A DNA stretch of 64,000 nucleotides from Ahaetulla prasina (taxonomy: Eukaryota > Chordata > Lepidosauria > Squamata > Colubridae). A program made the position numbers and the translations under genes. The stretch is taken from assembly GCF_028640845.1 (NCBI RefSeq), contig NC_080546.1, positions 15,721,520 to 15,785,519 on the forward strand. Direction: 5' to 3'. Below the pieces are notes generated by a model, which saw only the letters and a list, made by a program, of their open reading frames with translations, was not told the origin of the DNA and made no database searches. Below are positions 10,340 through 21,375 of the stretch, one piece after another. Position 1 is the first letter of the stretch; every line of letters starts with the position of its first letter.

Positions 10340-10556
10340 TGAATCAGTAATAAATAAAAATTAATGATTAATGATGGATAAGGTTTTTAAATTGTTTTAA
10401 ATTTTTGGCCACTTTTAATATGTTCTTTTTTAATCTCTTTTAATGTGTATATAGTGATTTTTTACTTGGCTGTACATCGCCCTGAGTCCTTCGGGAGAAG
10501 GGCGGTATAAAAATCGAATAAAATAAATAAAATAAATAAATAAATAAATAAATAGT
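10340..10556 (+). mobile_element. L2 LINE 3' end nested in the LINE insertion
   Basis: The 'tacttggctgtacatcgccctgagtccttcgggagaagggcggtataaaaat' tail hairpin (10460-10515) and the following AATAA repeats match the L2 3' ends at 3791 and 47130. No coding part is retained. It is the third layer of insertion at this site (hAT, then LINE, then L2). Confidence 0.8.
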
Positions 10557-10928
10557 TTGCACATAAATATGATGTTGGAAAATGGAAATAAAAATTATTT
10601 ATATATAAAAAAAAAATTCTGACCGGCCCTGCCCCCATCTATTCTCTACCTCCCGAGTCCCAGCTGATTGGGAGGAAATGGGGATTTTACAGTATCCTCA
10701 CCCTGGAGTGGGGTGGGAATAGAAATTTTATAGTATCCTTCCCCTGGATTGGGAGCGAATGGAGATTTTACAGTATTCTTTCCTTGGAGTGGGGTGGGAA
10801 TGGAGATTTTACAGTATCCTTCCCAAGCCACGCCCACCAAGCCACGCCCACCAAGCCATGCCAAGTCCACCGAGCCACACCCACAGAACCAGTAGTAAAA
10901 AAATTTGAAACTCACCACTGCTCAGGAG

Positions 10929-12506
10929 CGCCATATTTTAGGGGAGAGCCATCTAGTTAGGAGTAGAATCATATCAAGACTATACTTAGTGAGAAGAACA
11001 TCTGCAGAAGAATTGAAAGAAAGCCACTGAAAGGTCTAAGAGAATCAGAAGGGTTCCATTCCCTCTGCCTCTCTTTCAGCAATAATAATGCAATGGGTTA
11101 ACTGAGTTCCCCAGTTTCAGTGGGGAGAAAAAACAGGCAAAAGCCCCAGTTGAAACATACGGAATTAATGGTATTTGCGCTGCACCAAAGATCTGGTGGG
11201 CTGCGGCTAGACCCCGTCAGCCTCCACATACTCTTTGCCTCTCATGCTGGCCACGCCCATCCCCCAGGCTTATTTTTGGGATAGGGTTTATATTAGGCCC
11301 ACCCCCAAAAAATCAATCTAGGGCTTATTTTTGGGGTGGGTTTTATTTTCGGGGAAGCACAATATCCAGAAAGCCTGTTTCACCCAAGAATCATTGAATC
11401 TACCAGTCATTGCACAATATTTTTCAAGCACATTTTCTGTTCAGAAAAACCTGGGTTTGGCTGTAGCTAAAGCTCCTGTAAAATAGGAAAATTTACAGCA
11501 TTTGTGCATTCCGCTTATTTATAGCATCAAATTCTTGCTTGTTCTTTCGCTCTTAAAGCCATGGGAGAATAGATGTTGGCTAAGCCATAAGAGGAGGAAA
11601 TATGGGTTTTATTTCCCCATTGGCCCCCAAGTGCTTAAAATAAATAGTAACTACAGCGGCTTAGATCCAACTCCATTTTTTTTCCCAGGAGAAAAAAAAT
11701 TATTCTGCCACTGCTTGTCATATGAACAAACCAAACCATTTCATTTGAGCTGCATGCTTAGGAAGTTGAGATAGCTGTACTGAAGACACAAAAAATCTAT
11801 GCAGAAATGGTCAGGCTATTAAAATTAAGGTACCTTTATTTTATCTTTCTATCAGCTATCATATCATTTTAATATTGGACTTGGGTTGAATTTGTTTGAT
11901 GTTTTTTTAATTTTCTCCACACGGTTTTCATTATAATACGGTCCAACCACAGATACATATTTAGGATTTGTTATACCAAGCGGATTTTCTGTACAAAATT
12001 TTATTTTCTTGAGTGACTTGAGTGCATGTGATTTATTTCTGGTTTGCGGGCTGCAGAGAAGTCACATGAGAAACTGGTCTCATTTCCAGGTCATGTTAAA
12101 GATTATTTTTTTCCTGGGTGGTGATAGAAAGGAAGGAAGAAGTGAACTTGTTAGAATAAGGTTGATGAAAGGTTTTTTTTAAAGCATCTTTGGTCTGGAG
12201 GATATAAAGTTCTCGTTAGTTAAGCCTGCAACTATGGATGAACAAGTGTAGTTAAGCAGATGTATGAACTACTTGCTCTGTTAATTCCTTAACAGAATTT
12301 GCATTAACAAGTATGCATTATAGCTACTCTTTAAGTCATGTGTAGTTGAGGAGGAGATGAGCTTGAGAAGTGATGATACAAGGAAGCTAATTTGCTGAAG
12401 AATCTCTAGCATCCATGGGAGCTTTGCACCACCTTGAAATAAAATTGCTCTCCTTGTCTTACTTACAAATTCATTTTTGGGAATAGGAGTCTGAAAGCAC
12501 CCTAGA
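10929..12506. other. mostly unassigned, with a MITE fragment
   Basis: At 11260-11352 'ggcttatttttggg' occurs twice with 'attttcggggaa', resembling half of a known amniote-type short element, degraded. The rest has no recognisable family or exon. Frames at 11502-11774 and 12281-12604 have no family similarity that I recognise. Confidence 0.4.
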
Positions 12507-12737
12507 CAGGGGTGGGATTCAGCTGGTTCGGGCTGTTTTGGACCGGTTCGGGCAAAATCGTAGCTCCGACGATCAGCTGAGAGCAAACCGGTTCGCTCTG
12601 ACAATCAGTTGGGCCCACCCACCCCTGCACTATACCAACCTATATTTCCTTTGTTTGAAGCCTAGCTGATAGGCATGTTTTACTCACCAGGGCTGCAGTA
12701 GAAGGTAAGTTGTTACATTGGTTGAATCTCACCACTG
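12507..12737. mobile_element. hAT MITE with perfect 8-bp target duplication
   Basis: This 231-bp element starts CAGGGGTGGGATTCAGCTGG and ends TGAATCTCACCACTG. The 8-mer accctaga lies immediately on both sides (12499-12506 and 12738-12745). The 'accggttcg' blocks place it in the same broad family as 2014-2216. Non-coding. Confidence 0.92.
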
Positions 12738-13139
12738 ACCCTAGATCTGAATAAATTAACACATGCCAAGAATGAAGATCAGAGGTGGACACCTTGTTTG
12801 GGTGATGATTTGATTGGAATTATAAACCCAATGTACTTTTCATTGCCATTTCATTTCTCTCCTCCAGTCAATGCAGTTGCATACATTACATTCTTATGCT
12901 ATATAATAATGGAAATAGACTTTCTCATGGGGTCACGCTCCCACACACATACAACCCCCAGCCCTTGCCTCAAATGTGCCCTTTTTCAAGACATATTTTC
13001 TCCAAAATAATAGATGAGGGAGGAAAAGAAAGGGTAGTTTACTTGGGTTAAAGTTGTGACTAGGTGATTTAATGTACGTGTCTGTGTAGGTTTCTTGGAA
13101 ACAATATGGAATGGTTTGTGACCAAGTTCTTTCTTCTTT

Positions 13140-13680
13140 TTTTAACTTTTAAGTCAATCTTGATGATGAAGATGATGATATGCCATCAAGTTAGTGTTGA
13201 CTCTTAGAGATCATGGAGATTTTTTCCAGGATGATCTGTACTCACCCTGGTCCTTAAGTTCTCCCAATGTTGCACATACTACATCACTACTCTAATTGAG
13301 TTCATCCATCTTCCTGCTGCTTGTCCTCCTTTTCTCTTCCCTTCTACCTTTCTGAGCATAATCATCTTCTCTAGACAGCTAGGTCTTCACACAATGTGGC
13401 CAATATATGATCATTGCACAAATAATCATTTGTGCCTCAAGTGAGGACTCTGGATTGATTTGCTCTATACTCCATTTGTTTGCTTTCTTGGCTATTCCTG
13501 GTATTTTCAATGACCTTCTCCAACACCAAACTTCAAAGGCATGAATACTTTTTTTATTTTATGGCTTCAAACCCAACTTCCTCTTCCATGGACTGCCATA
13601 GGGAAAACCATTGCCGGCATAATTCTGATTGGTTTTGCAACATTGTCTCTCCTACACATTTTAACTAAATCCAATCCTGC
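13140..13680 (-). pseudogene. RTE-type LINE, degraded C-terminal region
   Basis: On the minus strand the stretch reads as a decayed version of the widely dispersed RTE 3' coding end (phrases such as 'ggatgatctgtactcaccctggtcc', 'tcccaatgttgcac' and 'cttggctattcctggtattttcaatg' on the plus strand). There are many frame breaks. The match is by remembered family pattern, so the clade (BovB or another RTE) is not certain. Confidence 0.5.
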
Positions 13681-13727
13681 TTAGATTTTTTTTAGATAAG
13701 GGAAGATTATTCATCAAGCTAGTAGGG

Positions 13728-13960
13728 CGGCATGGTGGCCCAGAGCTGAAGCTCTCAGCTCACAATCAGGAGCTGTGAGTTTGATCCTAGGTAGTGGTAG
13801 ATATTTCTCTCACAATGCAATTACTCACAATGAGTAATTGTCTGCTGTGAACTCTGCATAAGAGTCAGGAAGGGTATTCGGCCAGTAAACACTAAACTTC
13901 ATTCATTCACCCCGACTCCACCTTGATGCAAAAGATTATAGACTTGTTAAAAGCAACAAA
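13728..13960 (+). mobile_element. tRNA-derived SINE, second type
   Basis: The head 'ggcggcatggtggcccagagctgaagctctcagctcacaatcaggagctgtgagtttgatcctaggt' has A-box-like and B-box-like segments. The body 'ggcagatatttctctc...aggaagggtattcggccagtaaa' matches the copy at 18290-18520. It ends in 'gttaaaagcaacaaa'. Confidence 0.7.
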
Positions 13961-13989
13961 ATCTATCTAGTTGATATGGTATTCATTCA

Positions 13990-14049
13990 TATGAATGAAT
14001 GAATGAATGAATGAATGAATGAATGAATGAATGAATGAATGAATGAATA
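13990..14049. repeat. (GAAT)n microsatellite, about 14 units
   Basis: Tetramer run in the opposite register to 8169-8213; the minus-strand frame through it (FIHSFIHS) is an artefact. Confidence 0.95.
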
Positions 14050-16185
14050 GAAAAAAGTGAGGGGTAAAAATAATTGATCATTGGAAGAGGATATATACAT
14101 AAGAATTAAAAGTGCAGAGTAGTAATATATTGGCAAATTCCACGTGTGTTGACACTTTCCATACAGATTTCCATTATAGGTTTGGTCTTTGGTTAAGAGC
14201 ATAATGAATCTGTCAAGTAGATTGTGTATCTTGTGTCAGGCTGCATATCTGACAAACTAGACAGTGATCTACAAAAATATGATAATATAATGTGTTTCTG
14301 TTTAAATTGGCATAAGACTTTTTGTTGTCGATAGTTGCTAAACTGTAGTCGTAACTCACTTTTCACATATAGCGTACATTGATTTTTTTTTCTCCAAAGA
14401 TTTCAGTCTGTAAAACTTAGGTTGCAATTTTGAAGGCATACATTGCTGGTGTTATGTCTAGACTTAAAATTCCTGACTTTAAACTGCTTGAATTAATTTT
14501 ATTTATTTGTTTAACCGAGACACCAGACTGTCTATAGATAGGTTCATAACGTACAACTATATGATTAAAAAATAAAATACAGAATATACCAGGAAAGGGA
14601 GCGGTAACCTGGCCAAACCCCACAGAAGAACACATAGAGGCATAACTCTTCCATTCACATTAATAAAGAGCTCTAGGTATTGAGCGCTCGTCTACAACCT
14701 TTCTGATATTCTGGATTAAGAGTCTCAGAATTCTTTGCCAACCTGACTAGGCTTTGTGTCATGTTCCAGCATTTAGCAGACAAGAAATGCAGACAACACA
14801 GTTAAGTGTGGCACATTTTATCTTGCAAGCATGAAACCCGGCACGGAGTGACAAACAACGAAGAAAACAAAGTCAGTGCTACTGGGGTTTAACCCTCCAC
14901 CTCTTAAATGCTCTCTACCTCGCCTCACAGTTCCACCCTCTGGGCCCTGCCCCATATAATTCCCACCCTTCACATGCCACCAATTTGCTCGATGCGTCCT
15001 TGCAGCGTCAGAGCTTCTCATCTGGTATGCCATGCTCTTTTCCAGCATGCCATGCTCCCTGCACCTGTGCTCATTCTGCCATTCAACTGTTCTGTGGCTC
15101 AGCTGTCTGAGGGCTCCGTAGATGCGGCAGGCTTCCTGCAGGGTCCCCATGGCATGCACACCTTCTCTGCAGCTTGGCAGAGGCCCCATGGTGTGTATGC
15201 CCTCTCAGGGCTCAGCTGTGCGGTATGCAGGTGTTTGGCGGCTGTGATCATCAGTGGGCGTGGGCGGTGGTGGGCTTGGATGCCCATCTCAGCTGGCGGC
15301 TCTCCTTCCCTGGCCAAATGGCAGCCCCAGGCTGGCTGGCGAACCAGGGACTGATACTTTGCTTATTTCGGATAGTAGTCCAACACCTTCTATTATCAAA
15401 GTGAATGTCTGCTTTTGAGACCTAAAGACACCCCATTTAATGTACAAGATTGCAGTATAAAATCTTCGGCACCTGATTGCTAATCTGGCTAGATGAATTT
15501 GACCAGTGAACAGTTACCCATCTGCAGCTCCGTAGCGCTCTGTCATATATGCTCCCTCAGCTTGTTGACAAGGCTCCTTGCAATCTGCCTTCCTACCTAT
15601 TGCAATAAACTTGCCAAAATGAATAATTCCCGATGTTGTGCCTCTACACAACGTGTTTTCATTTAAAATGAGGGTGGGAAAAAAGTTTTCATTTATTTTA
15701 AAGATGTGGGTCAGGCAATAGATACCCTAAGGGGATATTTCCTGCGCACTTAAATTAATAACTTCTGCATCATTAAACTTTCTTCTGAGCCCAAGCCATC
15801 CATTGGTGATATAGCTTCCTTCAACTAATTATAAGAGAGCTGAACTATCGGCAAGGTTGTTCCACTAGCAGCCCAAACAAATTGATTAATAAAAATGGGT
15901 TACTGCTGGGGAAAACCAGAAAGTATTTCGTTTGACGTCAACATTTTGTTGATCTTCAATTATATCTTTTTCAATTGTCTAAGGATATGATCAAGGATAC
16001 ACCATGTCTTGCAACAGCCCAAACCATCAAAACCTGCTTACATATACATGTAATACATGTACATCTATGTACATATACATCTAATACATGTAGATGAAAT
16101 ACATCTATGCATTCAAACACCCCATTCAGTCAAACACAAATGTAACACCAATGAAAACACAATGGTTGAAATGTGGATAAATGCT
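14050..16185. other. unassigned, with a GC-rich block at 14860-15350
   Basis: No family or exon is recognised. The block 14860-15350 is much more GC-rich than its surroundings and carries open frames on both strands. 'catggcatgcacac' and 'gccatgctc' are repeated, but no conserved domain is visible. A remnant LTR or CpG-rich repeat is possible. Confidence 0.35.
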
Positions 16186-16186
16186 C

Positions 16187-16243
16187 CTCATTTGTCCCAA
16201 AGTTGCTTTTCCAAAAGGCAAATAGACTTTCTTGTTTTTCTTG
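16187..16243 (-). repeat. fragment of the AAGCTTCTTGG-type repeat, cut by CR1
   Basis: 'tgtcccaaagttgcttttccaaaaggcaaatagactttcttgtttttctt' corresponds to the reverse of 16890-16960 and to 41355-41405. It stops exactly where CR1 homology starts (about 16244). Confidence 0.6.
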
Positions 16244-16714
16244 GAATACTGCATTCAGTTTTAGTTACCACGATGTAAAAAAAAATGTTGAGACTCTAGA
16301 AAGAGTGCAGAGAAGAGCAACAAAGATGATTAGGGGACTGGAGGCTAAAACGTATAAAGAACAGTTGCTGGAATTGGGTATATCTAGTTTAATGAAAAGA
16401 AGGACTCGGGGTGACATGGTAGCAGTGTTCCAATATCTCAGGGGTTGCCACAAAGAAGAGGGGCTCAATCTATTCTCCAAAGCACCTGAAGGCAAGACAA
16501 GAAGCAATGGATGGAAACTAATCAAGGAAAGAACCAACTTAGAACTAAGGAGAAATTTCCTGACAATTAGATCAATTAATCAGTGGAACAGTTTGCTTCC
16601 AGAAGTTGAGGGTGCTCCAAAACTAGAAGTTGGACAACCATTTGTCTGAAATGGTATAGGGCTTCCTGCTTGAGCAGGGGGTTGGACTTGAAGATCTCCA
16701 AGGTCCTTTCCAAC
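16244..16714 (+). pseudogene. CR1 LINE, 3' ORF2 fragment
   Basis: The frame 16245-16649 contains VETLERVQRRATKMIRGLE, RRTRGDMVAVFQYLRGC and FSKAPEGKTRSNGWKLIKER, the CR1 C-terminal block. It is shorter at the C-terminus than the 2450-3260 copy, ending after LEVGQPFV through a frame change. The 3'UTR phrase 'gggttggacttgaagatctccaagg' leads straight into a (TTCTC)n tail. Confidence 0.9.
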
Positions 16715-16780
16715 TCTTCTCTTCTCTTCTCTTCTCTTCTCTTCTCTTCTCTTCTCTTCTCTTCTCTTCTCTTCTCTTCT
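16715..16780. repeat. (TTCTC)n microsatellite at CR1 tail
   Basis: About 13 pentamers begin at the CR1 3' terminus. The minus-strand frame through it (REEKRREEK) is an artefact. Confidence 0.95.
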
Positions 16781-16795
16781 CATTCTTATTTTATT

Positions 16796-16965
16796 CCTTG
16801 AAAACATTTTGCTTCTCATTCAAGAAGCTTCTTAGTTCCTCCGAATTGAGCAAGCTTCTTGGATGAGAAGCAAAATGTTTTCAAGGAAAAAAGCCCAAGA
16901 AAGCCCAGTTATCTCTTGAAAAAGCACCTTTCGGACAACCATGATCTGGATGATTGAGAATCTCC
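16796..16965 (+). repeat. 35-bp-arm palindrome and flank of a dispersed retroelement-like repeat
   Basis: 16796-16830 (ccttgaaaacattttgcttc...) and 16852-16886 (...gaagcaaaatgttttcaagg) are near-perfect reverse complements separated by about 21 bp. The right arm continues into 'gcccagttatctcttgaaaaagcacctttcggacaaccatgatctggatgattgagaatctcc', seen in reverse at 41320-41400. Paired inverted copies of one terminal segment suggest a terminal repeat of a Penelope-like element, but the family is not proven. Confidence 0.5.
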
Positions 16966-17870
16966 TTGGACATTTTGCCTTTTATTTGATTTATTGGAAA
17001 GGAAAATTCAGTATTTCTATTTTCTTTCTTTTGTTCCTCGGCTCCGGGGTCGCTGATGATGTGCTATAAACAATCTTTCCAGGCTCTGTTCCCATAAAAA
17101 CGAATGCATCCCTGTACATTTTCGCCTGTTTTATCTTTCAACCCATCGGAAATGAAAATAGGGGGAGCAGATGCTTTTACAGCAGCCGGAAAGCAATGAA
17201 ACATGTAGTTATGGCTTTCACGCTTACTGAGCCAGAGGCGAGGTAGTCATTATTAATGCAGGAATTTATTTATTTTTATTTCAGCATTCTTCAGCAGATA
17301 AAATGTGGAAGATAAGGAGTCACTCGTCAGGGTCTGGCAGGGTCTCATTTCTGCCCATATGAAAATTGCCTGTTGAACTTGAATGATTAACGCTGCACAA
17401 AATAAATGTCTGTCTATCATGGGCACTTGTCTCGTGCTTGTCAGTTAGAGATCTCCAAGGCGACTGTGTTACAACTTAGATGCATACAGTTTTCTTATAT
17501 AAAAGACATTGCAGCCACAGGAGATGAAGAAATTCACACTAGAGATAGGAAAAAGTGTTCCTGCCCAAGGACGTCTTTATCTTTATTTTTCAGCAATTGA
17601 GTCCCTTTGAAACTCTGGGAAAGGCCAGGAGCAAGTAATGAGTGGGATTGCGATGCCCACAGCATGAATTGAAGGGAAAATGGGGAACACTGAAAATAAT
17701 AATAATAATGAAGACACTTTCCAGAAAGGAAAAATAATACTTGCAGAAAACGGAAAAAAATATTATCCAGCAGAATGGCAGTTCCCTTTTAAAATATGGA
17801 AAGTTCACCATTAAAATTTAAAACAAGGTCTAGGGCCGACAGAATAATAATAAAATATTAATTTTCATAG
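16966..17870. other. unassigned, largely non-repetitive
   Basis: No repeat family is recognised. The part 17040-17400 is less AT-rich than typical decayed repeats here and could be a conserved non-coding element, but this cannot be judged without alignment. An AAT run lies at 17692-17707. Confidence 0.35.
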
Positions 17871-18236
17871 GGGCGCGATGGCTCAGCTGTTAAAGACTCT
17901 GAGCTTGTCAGGTGTAAAGGTTAGGGTTAGAGTTACGGTTAGAGGCTGGAAAACTGACAGCCTGGGTTTGAGACCCCTGAGTGCCATGTGAAGTGGGGTT
18001 CCTTGCCCCAGCTCCTGCCTCGCTAGCAGTTCCAAAGCATGCAAATGTGAGTAGATAAATAGGTGCCACTTCAGTGGGAAGGTAACATTGTTCTGTGCAC
18101 TCTGACATATAGTTATGAAGGCCACATGACCAGGGAAATGTCTTCCGATAACACTGTTTTCCTCTGCTAGGAAATGAAGATGAGCACTGCCCCTAAAGCA
18201 GACACAACTGGATAGGGGAAACCTTTACCTTTATTA
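17871..18236 (+). mobile_element. tRNA-derived SINE (long type)
   Basis: The head 'gatggctcagctgttaaagactctgagcttgtcag' is tRNA-like and the B-box region reads 'gggtttgagacccc'. The body phrases 'agtgggaaggtaaca', 'ggccacatgacca' and 'gaagatgagcactgcccc', and the end 'ggggaaacctttaccttta', match 30289-30635 and the reverse copy at 51256-51615. A short 'ggttagggttagagttacggttag' insertion sits in the head at about 17922-17945. Confidence 0.85.
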
Positions 18237-18284
18237 ATTAGCATATAAGAATAAAGTTATCATTTAATGACTTTAAACTAATTG

Positions 18285-18520
18285 GAGTGGTTCGGTGACC
18301 TAGAGGTGGAGCTCCCGCCTCACAATCAGGAGGCTGTGAGCTCGATCCTAGGTAGAGGCAGATATTTCTCTCTCTGGGAACACTGAGAATATATCTGCTG
18401 AACAAAACTCCAAATTGGCGACAGGAAGGGCATCTGGCCAGTAAAACGCTCTGCTAGCACCATTCAGTTGCCCACACTCTACCCCGCAAGGGATTATGGG
18501 GTCATTAAAAGAAGATGATG
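18285..18520 (+). mobile_element. tRNA-derived SINE, second type
   Basis: The head 'gagctcccgcctcacaatcaggaggctgtgagctcgatcctaggtagaggcag' and body 'gatatttctctctctgggaac...gacaggaagggcatctggccagtaaaacgctctgc' match 13728-13960 and are better preserved here. It ends in 'gtcattaaaagaagatgatga'. Confidence 0.75.
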
Positions 18521-19654
18521 ACTGACTTTAAATTAATTAAATAAAAGGGGACAATGCAGATCCCATGTGGGCCACTGATCTTCTGCTCCAGGTTATTCCA
18601 CTCCCCCATATCCTTGTTTCAAAGGAAAAATGATCCTTTTAGATCCCACATGTTCAAAGACGTCATCTGCACTAACGCCAGCTTTCCACTTCATACCAAT
18701 CAAGAGCTGGCAGGGGGTATGGATTTCAATTATACCATTGACACCACATTTACTTTGGCCTACAAAAACAGTTCTAAATGCAACAAATAAGATCTGGGCA
18801 CTGAATTTACTTCGCAACATATGGTTCCTCTTCAAAACCTGGTCACTTACAGGCTGATTCTGGAATGAGTCACTCCTCCATCTGCAAAGAACAGTCAGCA
18901 TGTTCCAATGTGATACACATACTATACATACTTTCCTAGAAACAAATTCATGCCCGTTTGATCATAACCCTGCATTAGATGTAATACAGAAGTGTTTAGG
19001 GACAACTTTTGTTACATTCCAGCAGAACTACATATTGAAATATGTTCATCTGAAATGAATGCTAATTCAGTGCAATGTCGAAGCGCTCAGAGTATCGCCG
19101 CTCCATTTGGTCAGCAAGCTGTATCCCTCCGGAGCTTGGCTCTAATTCATCCTTTCTTCTATGTGAGTGCTTCTCCATTGACTATAGTTCATTCATTGTC
19201 CTTTCTTTCTTTCCTTCCTTCCTTATCCAGTGATGAGAAGGTTGGCTCCATTTGCACGTAGAAAAACAGCTGGGCAGTCTTGGTAATTGTTGAAATGGAA
19301 CATTTGGGGAATTCAACTCTGGCCACGATTGCAGGTTGGCTGGCTAGCCAACTGGCAAGCCAGATGGGAAGAAATGAAATTGTCTGATTGGACCATGAAT
19401 TAAAACACTGTTCGTTGGAATGTTCACCAGTTATTAAAAGTACTGGAAAATGGAATTTTGACACACTACAGCAATTCCCATTATTTTCAAGGCAGGAAGT
19501 TGTTACTTATACTGACAAATAAAAAGAATCATTCAGGAATATAAACACACATAACATTGATTCTGATGTAATGGCCTCTTTGCTGACTAACTTATTGATC
19601 AAATCAACCTATTGAAAATTGAGGGCTGGCATCAAACTTCTAGAGTGGGGGGAG
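18521..19654. other. unassigned sequence
   Basis: No family, exon or RNA gene recognised. Frames at 18554-18790, 18593-18901 and 18992-19464 overlap on opposite strands and show no known domain. Confidence 0.4.
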
Positions 19655-19735
19655 GGGTAAACTCCCCTGAGTCCCTAGGGAGATAGGGCGGTATACAAAT
19701 ATGATAAATAAATAAATAAAAATAAAAAAATAAAC
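19655..19735 (+). mobile_element. short L2 LINE 3' tail
   Basis: 'cccctgagtccctagggagatagggcggtatacaaat' followed by AATA repeats is a decayed form of the L2 terminal hairpin. Nothing upstream of the hairpin is retained. Confidence 0.65.
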
Positions 19736-20202
19736 AGTTCAAATTTAATTCATATATCTCAAAAGTCCAGAAATAGATATTAAGAAAATATACATTTTCA
19801 AAACCGCAACAGAAAAATGTCTACGTGGAGCACCGATTTTGGAATATGAGAAGTATTGTATACATTCACAAAATGCATCTGTTTCTTTTCATATTTAATA
19901 ATTTTCAAATATGCTGAGAAAGAACCACTCTGATTCCAGGAAGTAACAAAAATATGCTGATTTGGACCAGAATAGGGTTTTTCAAATGTTTTGAGGCTGC
20001 AGAACCTCTAGTTTTAAATAAACCTGGAATCCATAGCAAAGCTCTAATGAGAGAAGAAATTGGCTTCATTCATGAACTATGGGGGAAGGAATGGATTTTT
20101 GCCTTAATCAGTCATCATAGCATTCCATGGAACACAGTTTGAAAAAACTTGGACTAGACTACTAGGGTAAGCCACGTCACACATTTCATTGGTCTATCTT
20201 TT

Positions 20203-21030
20203 TGTTTATTTATTTATTTGACAGACGTGTACAAGATAGCAGGTATAAATATGAACATGTACATGAATGAAGAAAAGGAATGGGGACATTAAGACAGGGA
20301 CGGTAGGCACGCTGGTGCGCTTATGCACGCCCCCTTTACGGACCTCTTAGGAATGGGGCGAAGTCCATGGTAGACAGTTTAAGGTTGAAGCTGTGAGGGC
20401 TTGGGGATGTAACAACGGAGTTGGTTAGGCCTTTCCAGGCGTTGACCACTCTGTGGCTGAAGTCATATTTTCTGTAATCGAGTTTGGAGCAGTTTATCTT
20501 GAGTTTGTATCAATTGTTTGCCCATGTATTGTTGTGGTTGATGCTAAAGAAGTCATTGACAGGTAAGACATTATAGCAGACAATTTTGTATACTATGCTT
20601 AGGTCAGATCGCAGGCGGCACAGTTCCAGATTGTCCAAAATTTCAAGCCTGGTGGCATAAGGGATTCTATTGTGAGCAGAGGAGTGGAGGACTCTTCTCG
20701 TGAAATACCTCTGGACCCATTCAATCATGTTAATGTCCGATATACAGAGTGGATTCCAGCTGTATTCCAGAATTGGTCTGGCAAATGTTTTGTATGCCCT
20801 AATTAGCAGTACAATGTTACTGGAGAAGAAGCTCTGCAAGATTAGGTTAACAATTCTTAATGCCTTTTTGGCAATGTTGTTATAGTGACCTCTGGGGCTT
20901 AGATCGTTTGAGATGAGTACTCCTAGGTCCTTGACAGGGTGTGGGTCATCTACGAGGTATTTCCTACGCTGGCAATACCAGATACAATTCCTTGCCTTCT
21001 TAGCTCTGAAGATTTGTTCCATTTCTATCC
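20203..21030 (-). pseudogene. CR1-group LINE with AAATA tail, ORF2 C-terminal part
   Basis: The frame 21022-20510 (minus) encodes a reverse transcriptase C-terminal region: VKDLGVLISNDLS, YKTFARPILEYS, VQRYFTRRVLHSS and RLEILDNLELCRLRSDLS. This pattern is typical of the jockey/CR1 group. The downstream piece (about 20460-20250) encodes the matching C-terminus in a broken frame. The tail on the element strand is AAATA (20203-20222). The family differs from the CR1 copies here; the precise clade is unresolved. Other copies: 25745-26462, 33590-34013, 40360-40540 and 53395-53712. Confidence 0.75.
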
Positions 21031-21072
21031 AATTAATATTAGAGGGAAAGAAAGAGAACTGGTGTTCATATA

Positions 21073-21076
<4 letters not shown>

Positions 21077-21116
<40 letters not shown>

Positions 21117-21225
21117 CAGAAAACAAATATATATAACAAATATATATATATATATAAATATATATATATTTATATATAAATAAATATATAAAAATTAATT
21201 TATATAAAAATATATAAAACAAATA
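21077..21225. repeat. AT-rich (TA)n microsatellite cluster
   Basis: A (TA)n run at 21077-21112, then interrupted TATATA/AAATATAT runs to 21225. Frames such as YIYIYIYI here are artefacts. Confidence 0.95.
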
Positions 21226-21229
21226 TATA

Positions 21230-21375
21230 TCTTCAGGCTTCAGCACGAAGCTGAAGCCTGAAGATGACGAATGAGACTTCGTCGAAACGTCGCCAAGACA
21301 CTTCCAATTTTACACGGGAGAAAACCCGAACAACCAAAGACCTATATACAAACACCCGTGAAAACCTCAGAAAAC

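Larger units (their letters stand above)
9248..10611 (+). mobile_element. L1-type LINE 3' segment with 17-bp target duplication
   Basis: The insertion is bounded by a 17-bp direct repeat, AAAAATTCTGACCGGCC (9231-9247 and 10612-10628), and ends in a poly-A run, the signature of target-primed insertion with L1-type machinery. The AT-rich body contains a duplicated segment ('gaagaaatatataagtgatgaaaattt' at about 9500 and 9680). No coding motif was found, so the L1 assignment rests on the tail and the duplication. It contains the L2 end at 10340-10556. Confidence 0.65.
9151..10920. mobile_element. hAT element split by a LINE insertion
   Basis: The left end CAGAGGTAGGTTTCAGCAGG and right end GAAACTCACCACTG are flanked by ctcgggag (9143-9150) and ctcaggag (10921-10928), a 7 of 8 match. 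The two halves, 9151-9247 and 10612-10920, together resemble the 37643-37969 element in reverse order of its blocks. The right half carries repeats of 'gtggggtgggaatgg...tacagtatcctt' and 'aagccacgcccacc'. The split is caused by the insertion at 9248-10611. Confidence 0.85.

Noticed and set aside
14908..15354. Plus-strand frame of 148 codons in a GC-rich block
   Set aside because: No start context, domain or splice structure was recognised; overlapping frames on the other strand are equally long.
17871..18236. Functional tRNA gene at the SINE head
   Set aside because: A-box and B-box are interrupted by an insertion, the cloverleaf does not close, and the SINE body follows.
21231..21300. Hammerhead ribozyme call
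   Set aside because: The GAAAC part is present but the CUGAUGA core and a stem III could not be paired with confidence, so it is left as a lead only.
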